Shown here piece after piece: positions 58,601-64,000 of a stretch of DNA of 64,000 bases; positions within the stretch are counted from its first letter, which is position 1, and each line of letters starts with the position of its first letter. The stretch covers positions 1-64,000 of the forward strand of contig JAQSEB010000085.1 of the NCBI GenBank assembly GCA_030063045.1. Reading direction: 5' to 3'. This DNA comes from Pratylenchus scribneri. Lineage: Eukaryota; Nematoda; Chromadorea; Rhabditida; Pratylenchidae. The translations under genes and the position numbers were made by a program. Below the pieces are notes generated by a model, which saw only the letters and a program-made list of their open reading frames with translations, made no database searches and was not told the origin of the DNA.

Positions 58601-60771
58601 TTACAATTACAATCGCAAATCAGAATTACAATTACAATCGCAAATCAGAATTACAATTACAATCACAAATCAGAATTACAATCGCAAATCAGAATTACAA
58701 TCGCAAATCAGAATTACAATTACAAATCAGAATTACAATCGCAAATCAGAATTACAATCGCAAATCAGAATTACAATCGCAAATCAGAATTACATTCGCG
58801 AATCAGAATTACAATCGCAAATCAGAATTACAATTACAAATCAGAATTACAATTACAATCGCAAATCAGAATTACAATTACAATCGCAAATCAGAATTAC
58901 AATTACAATCGCAAATCAGAATTACAATTACAATCGCAAATCAGAATTACAATTACAATCGCAAATCAGAATTACATCAGAATTACAATTACAATCGCAA
59001 ATCAGAATTAAATCTTTTTCGGCCTCCAGAAATAAGCGAAAAGAAGAGAGAATACGGTATTTCAAATTTTTATAATTCTAAATGGAGGGAGCACAGTAGC
59101 ATTTTGATTGTCTTTCTTATCTTTTCCCTTTGTTTAGGGGCTGACAATTCCCTCATCAGGGCATATTCATTCAAAATTGATCTATAGGCCATTTTTTATA
59201 AATCGCATAACTCGTCTCAAACAAAACCATTCATGACAATTTTCGTATCATTTTAAAGAGCAAAAAATCCTCTATTTGATCATCAAATTTTCATGCCAAA
59301 GCCCAGACAGACCCCTTCAATGAGCATCCACATAACGGAGGCGACTTGGAAGAAAATGACGCCGAAAAGGAGCGCCTTACAAAGCCATTCCCATTGGAGC
59401 AGGGGTTGTGGCACAAAATGGGAACAATCCCGGAATGCCTTCAAAAAATTTAGGGTTTTTGACACTATTATACATTTCTCACATTTTGGGTGTTTAAAAG
59501 GGTCCAAATGGCGAGCACGGTGAATCGGAGGAGGAAAGCGGCCGAAAGATTCTGAAAAGGACAAAATTTAGAGAAATATTGGAATTTTTAAATCATTTGT
59601 TAGGTTTAAGCCTTCATAAATTCTTTTTATCCTTTAAAACATTTTCTAAATTTCCCCTAAATATTAGCCTTATGGATGGACAATCGACGGCATTGGACGG
59701 AGTCGAAGGCGGAAAAGAGGACCAAAGCGGCAAGCAAAACGCAAATGGACACAATGGACAGCGAAAGGGACACCCGAATGACGGTGTCCCGTAATGGGTC
59801 AGGACAAGTTCGGCAATAGCCAACAACACATTTGGAATGTTGCCTCAACAAATGAATGCATTCCCCGTAAACACTGTCGCCCCAAGTGCCATTCTCCAGG
59901 CATTGCCGGCTGGCGGTATAGGCTTGTTGAACCTGCAAATGGCAGAGGACAAATTAGTATTTTAATTTGGAAATAAATAAAGAAGTTGTTTTTTTTACAA
60001 ATTTATTGGCACTTTTTATGTTATCTGGGTCCACTTTTTGAATATTTCCCATCCCAGATTAACCCTAAATTAGGTTTAGAGTAGCTCACGGACGGTTACG
60101 ATTTCGGAAAATTAATGAAATTAAATACTGGAATTGGGAATTTTTATTCATATGAGAAAACAAAGCCATTTTCAAAGATCGAAAGCCGAAAAATCCCGGT
60201 TTAAAAACTATTGTGTTACTGGAATTGGTACATCACAGAACTTCTCCACCCTCCTAATTCCCTCATAGGATCATTTTAAGGCCACATTCATTTTCAAATA
60301 GGGATGGGCGAAATACGGAATTTTCTCGAACTAGATTTATTTATTCTTATTTGAACCTAGATTACCTATTAATAAGCTTTTATCCAATATAAAATATGTG
60401 AAAGCCGAGGGTCTCTCATCTAATTTTATGCCTCTAAATCAAAATCATAATAAAAATGTTTATGAAAAAAGTAGGCCTCACCCATTCGCAGCCAGGAACA
60501 GAGGAACAAAAATGGAAGGGACAAGGCCGATGGCCAACGGAGCCCAACGAAACATTGAACCAACAAAGGCTGAAAAAGGGATGGGCGGTTTAAGTGTTGG
60601 AGGGAACACCAACCTTTTATCGAAATTTGGCTCACAAAATTGCTGTTGGCCAGCATCGGAGGAGGAATATGAGGAGGAGGAAGAAGGGGAAAATGGCAAT
60701 GTTGAATCAGTAGTTTGTTGGGCAAGAAGCCAACGGCAAGTGGCATTCTCCCGATTCAATGTTCCCGTCAT
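55618..60771 (-). CDS. class B (secretin-family) peptide GPCR, PDF-receptor-like
   Basis: Seven-pass neuropeptide receptor. Exons: 60614-60771, 60482-60569, 59669-59932, 59483-59551, 59313-59438, 57848-58155, 57751-57802, 57626-57700, 57555-57570 (16 bp), 56327-56591 and 55618-55894, all in phase. The Cys-rich ectodomain has FCEPNFDKSLCW, VGHRPCPFHF and ASRQCLENGTWGDS, the class B hormone-binding pattern. Membrane segments include VSLSLSIVSICVLLAALVLF, CRRLSIHKNLSAAFLLRF, MWMLIEGIYLYSRFTV, YLFTGWGLPFLVVLAWA, ILNVLLLLAIVLI, TVKATMLLVPLLGVSNVPLFYEP and VLYCFLNAEI. The cytoplasmic tail is Gly/Asn-rich. The third ectodomain intron position uses a GC donor (CATAAG|GCTAAT). LCWFNV replaces the usual CWPxT. 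Nearest in my reading are nematode PDF receptors; not settled. One intron contains the 58.3-59.0 kb satellite, another two palindromic repeats. Confidence 0.87.
56698..57005. repeat. dispersed palindromic repeat, copy C
   Basis: Left arm GGGAAGGCGATATAACATTGGAAAGC with GGCCTCTAAAAAGTGGC; right arm TATAGAGGACATTTTGGGC, TTTCCAATGGTATATCGCC and TTCTCGGATTGG. Lies in the GPCR intron between exons 57555-57570 and 56327-56591. Confidence 0.65.
57171..57485. repeat. dispersed palindromic repeat, copy D
   Basis: Left arm GGGAAGGCGATATATAATTATAAAGCCC with GTGCTCTCTAC; right arm GCCACTTTTTAGAGGACATTTAGG, GGCTTTCGAATGGCATATCGCC. Same orientation and intron as copy C, 170 bp apart. Confidence 0.65.
58260..59010. 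repeat. tandem satellite CAAATCAGAATTACAATTACAATCG
   Basis: About 35 units of 18 or 24-25 bp, built from CAAATCAGAATTACAAT with optional TACAAT, mostly ending CG. It fills the GPCR intron between 59313 and 58155. Because units keep multiples of three it reads as an open frame of 250 codons on +, which is not a gene. Confidence 0.9.
60299..60345. repeat. possible terminus of a CAGGGATG-type repeat
   Basis: TAGGGATGGGCGAAATACGGAATTTTCTCG resembles the left end of the 43535 element. It lies in the GPCR intron just downstream of the second ectodomain exon. No right terminus seen. Confidence 0.25.
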
Positions 60772-61640
60772 TCTTTTTTGAGTGGTTTATGTTTTTTTTG
60801 TGGGAAAATGACTGAAAATTGAGGATAAATGAATGGATGAATGAGAATTGGATTTGAATGGATGGAAGTGGATTTGTTTAGAATTTTTGGATGGGGGAAT
60901 GGGTTTTGGGCAATTTGGTGGCGGTGGAAATGGGCACAGAAGCGACCCAAGGGATTTTGGTCGATAATTGGGCCAGCGAGAGGATTTGGTCCCCAAAAAA
61001 CAAAGCCTCAAAGCAAAGGAATTCATTGGGATTTATTCGCCTTTTTGGGCCCCCATTTTGCCATCTCCAAATGTGGAAAAGTTTTATGTGTTTCCGCCGC
61101 CGTCCATTTGGCACGCGATTTTGCCCTCCCCTTTTGGGGTTATTTTTCCACTCATTTTTGGCTCTTCTTTTGCCCTCCCATCACTTGGAGCCGATTAATT
61201 GCTCACCAAATTCACCTAAAGAAGAAGAAACTTTTTGGGGCGCGTGTCGAATAAATATTAATGCAAATGGCCAAAAGAGGGGGAGAGGGGGAATGTGGGG
61301 AGGGAGGGGGAATGGACCCCCGAGGGGAAGGGGAGGGTGGAATTCTTTGAATGCCGTCGTCGCCCCCCGAATGGCCGCAAATGAAATTAACTCGAGGAAT
61401 GGATGGAATGAATGGAAGGAGAAGGGCACATTTTGGCAAGGGTTGTGGAGATGGTGGACGTGATTGAAGCCAAAAAGTGGAGTGAACTTGGAATTGGTCG
61501 CCGGTGGATTTATTAATTGGCAAAGGGCATTCCATTTATGTTTTGGTATACATTATCCCCCTCATAAATATATTTGCCCTTTAATTCTTCGAAGCTGATA
61601 AATAACCAACTTTTCGAGACATTTCTATACCTAGCCCATT
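60772..61640. other. no recognised gene upstream of the GPCR
   Basis: Several long overlapping ORFs exist on both strands (60787-61530), but all are shadows of low-complexity G/A-rich DNA (GGGGGAGAGGGGGAATG near 61280), without family motifs or splice logic. Likely the GPCR promoter side. Confidence 0.4.
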
Positions 61641-61642
61641 CA

Positions 61643-62120
61643 TTTGGCCATATCTCATCGATGCAATAGCCAATCTTGGAAGGCAATATACCATTGGAAA
61701 GCTCAAAGTGGCCTATAAAATGTGGCTGAATTTAATTTAATAAATTCCAAAATTAAAAAAAGTTTCACATTTTTGAATGTAATTGACTCGAATATCTTGA
61801 AGAATAATTACTTATATGAAAAATTGTTTAAAACTCGACGAGGCAGTAGCCAATCTTGGAAGGCAATATACCTTCCGAAAGCCAAAAGTGTCCTCTATAA
61901 TTTGGCTGTTTTAAATATTATGAGTTCTAGCATTAGAAAAAGTTATAGTCTTTTAGTACTAATAAACTGGAATATTCCGATTGATTGAAGAAAAAGCCGC
62001 TTATTTTACAAAAGTTTTAAATTTTCCAAAAATTAATTAAGCCACTTTTTAGAGGACATTTAAGGTTTTCAAATGGCATATCGCCTTCCAAAATTGGTTG
62101 ATTCCTTGTTGAGATATGGC
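61643..62120. repeat. dispersed palindromic repeat, copy E (compound)
   Basis: Two left arms in tandem (TAGCCAATCTTGGAAGGCAATATACC at about 61670 and again at about 61848), then one right arm (GCCACTTTTTAGAGGACATTTAAGG ... GGCATATCGCCTTCCAAAATTGG ... GAGATATGGCC). Looks like a copy with a duplicated arm. Confidence 0.65.
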
Positions 62121-62790
62121 CAAAAGAATGGTCCAAGTACGATCGTCTTGTTTCAAATATATTAAATCAATTATTTCTAACAATTATTCCTCTTTTCAAA
62201 AGCAACTTTTTGGCCTCTTCAATTGACCCATAAAATACTGTATAATTGATTGCCCTCCAATATCAATTAATCCCCCACCAATAGAATGGGGTATCATTTA
62301 TAAGGGGGGAGGGGGGAGGCAATTGGACTTTTTATTAGCCCGCCACTCGCCCGACGGCGATTTATGGCCCAGAAGAATGGCAAAATGGGAAGGGAGGAAT
62401 GAAGGGCAAAGGCACATTAAGGGTGGGCGCATAAAACTTTGGGAAAATTGTGCGAAAATTGTGAATGGCGGACGGAAATTGGCAAAGGAAAATGGCAAAA
62501 AAAGCAGGCGGAAATGATGATTAAAGGGGAATGGAATTGGGGGAATGGGCCATGAAAAATAATTGATTATAATTCCAATTTGAAGAAGTGGAACAGTTGT
62601 TCATATTTATAAAAGCCGAAAGAGTTAAAAAGGTCAATTTTCATTCAATTTCACTTTGTTTTCCGTTGATTTATTTGGATGAGGCATAGGGAATGGATTG
62701 AAAATGTCTGGAGGCAAAATTGAAAGAAGGAGGCGGCAACAAAAACATAAGTGGCAAACAATGGAAAGGGTGAGGGTAAATGAGAGTATC
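62121..62790. other. no recognised gene
   Basis: Short ORFs only (64-66 codons near 62298-62517 on both strands, mutually antisense). AT-rich ends and a G-rich middle. Nothing to call. Confidence 0.35.
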
Positions 62791-62792
62791 TG

Positions 62793-63115
62793 TATCGGTT
62801 TTTAACCTATATTTCAACGAGGTATTAACAAATTCTGGAAGGCAATATATGAATAGAAAGCACAAAGTGCTCTTTAAAATGTGGCCATAAATTTATTATA
62901 AAATTTACCTTTTTAATCTAATTATTCCTCTTGCGTTTAATCAAATTCGAATTTTCTGACTGAGTGAAGGAAAATCCACTTAATTTACAAATTTTTTTAA
63001 ATATTTCAAATAATTTAGTTAAGCCACTTTTTAGAGGGTATTTAGGGTTTTTGAATGACATATCGCCTTCCAAGATTGGTTGTTTCCTTATTGAGATATG
63101 ACAGAAATAATGGCC
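62793..63115. repeat. dispersed palindromic repeat, copy F
   Basis: Left arm TTCTGGAAGGCAATATATGAATAGAAAGC with GTGCTCTTTAAAATGTGGCC; right arm GCCACTTTTTAGAGGGTATTTAGGG, GAATGACATATCGCCTTCCAAGATTGG, TTGAGATATGAC. About 320 bp. Confidence 0.65.
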
Positions 63116-64000
63116 CAGATACTTGATTTTTCAGGGTATTGGATGGAAAATGTCTCTGGACCCAAAATCGAAAGAAGGCCACAATAAATGACAAGGAAAA
63201 TGGAAGGAGAATTGCAATCATTGGCGGGTGGCTGAATGAATGAATGAATGGAGTGAATGCAAATTTAGCGGAATGGAAATGTGTTAATGGAATGGAGGAA
63301 TGCGCCGCCACATTTTTGTCCCATTTTTGTTTGCCATTCTCGCTGCCTAAATCTGCCCTCCCCCGATGTCCATTCAGGCGGTAATTTTCGAGCGTAACCC
63401 CTTTTGGCCATATTCCTTTTCATTTGGGCCATTCTCCGGTACCAAATTTACGTTCTTCCCATTTCCGATAGGATTTGTGGCACCCAAAAATGGAGTTTGG
63501 GCAAAATTTTGGGGCCAAGTTTTGGTTAAGAGCAGATTTTTTCCGGGAATATTTGGGGGAAGGGCACCCGTTGGGGAGCATTGGACCGAGACTGACATGA
63601 AGCTCTTTCCCTGGGGGATCGGCACGAAAAATGCCGGAGGGGGCAAAATGGAATGGAAGGGCCAAATGTGCCCGGAGGGGTGACCTCTCTTTTTGGTTTG
63701 AAGTCCACTCGAAAATTTGTTCCTTCCGGCACCCTTTCCCTTCCGTATTTTCATTTTCTACTTCCCTTTCCTCAAAATGCCATCAATCCTCCTCTGTTTT
63801 GGCCAATGCCGAAAACATTTGGGGCCACTGCTTTCCTTCCTTTTCCGTCGTCTGAAAAATCTTATGAAGTCGATTTTTAAATCCCCCAAATATGAAAGGA
63901 AATTTGTTTACGAATGTATTTTGCCTTTTTGTAATCAATTTTTGTGGATTTTTGACCACCAAAAACAACATTTTTGGCACAACAACGAAAATATATTAAG
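63116..64000. other. right edge, no recognised gene
   Basis: Overlapping ORFs on both strands at 63366-63880 are of similar length and have no family signature or splice context; they look like chance frames in a moderately GC-richer patch. No repeat with definable ends. Confidence 0.35.

Noticed and set aside
58323..59075. A 250-codon open frame on +
   Set aside because: It is the CAAATCAGAATTACAATTACAATCG satellite read in one of its stop-free frames, inside a GPCR intron.
60787..61535. Long overlapping ORFs on both strands
   Set aside because: G/A-rich low-complexity DNA suppresses stops in several frames; no homology or splice sites support any.

Overview
The window reads as nuclear DNA of a nematode, most plausibly a plant-parasitic tylenchid. 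It is AT-rich, introns are mostly 40-60 bp, and exons are stitched by ordinary GT-AG introns plus at least four clear GC-AG introns. The products are animal ones: an innexin, an NK6 homeobox factor, Gemin2, a class B peptide GPCR and others. The species and the cyst-nematode guess are inference. No rRNA, functional tRNA or CRISPR array was seen.

Layout. 0-3.5 kb: repeats, including an 822-bp hAT-like MITE, and fragmentary ORFs. 3.5-7.4 kb (-): NK6/cog-1 homeobox gene. 7.4-20.7 kb: gene-poor and dense in foldback and TIR elements, with one coiled-coil ORF cluster at 17.4-18.5 kb. 20.8-22.9 kb (-): interrupted innexin. 25.1-25.6 kb (-): frameshifted TMEM138, with a 535-bp foldback MITE inserted 6 bp from its start codon. 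26.6-30.9 kb: a second TIR element, a candidate LTR full of tandem repeats, and a truncated Gypsy-like gag-pol. 31.2-39.1 kb (+): a tight same-strand series TIMM44 (damaged), GEMIN2, RPS19 and RALBP1, with an intact antisense leucine-rich-repeat gene wholly inside a 2-kb RALBP1 intron. 40.1-41.6 kb (+): peptidylglycine alpha-hydroxylating monooxygenase (frame broken). 41.9-55 kb (mainly -): taxilin, a Gly-rich secreted protein, a PHYHIP-type protein, DDX1 (no SPRY domain), SYNJ2BP/OMP25 and WDR4 (with an unusual C-terminal membrane segment), then a divergent paired-like homeobox gene on +. 55.6-60.8 kb (-): class B GPCR in eleven exons, one intron filled by a satellite. 60.8-64 kb: copies of a dispersed palindromic repeat and no recognised gene.

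Most genes are unrelated housekeeping or signalling functions. The close spacing of TIMM44-GEMIN2-RPS19 and of DDX1-PHYHIP would fit nematode operons.

Two points stand out. First, conserved genes with clear lesions lie among intact neighbours. Five premature stops (TIMM44 x2, innexin, taxilin, gag-pol) are each one C:G to T:A transition from the residue that relatives or context suggest. Second, there is a rich set of non-autonomous elements whose boundaries can be fixed by perfect 7-8 bp target-site duplications. All coordinates come from reading by eye; exon joins were checked for reading phase but not against transcripts.
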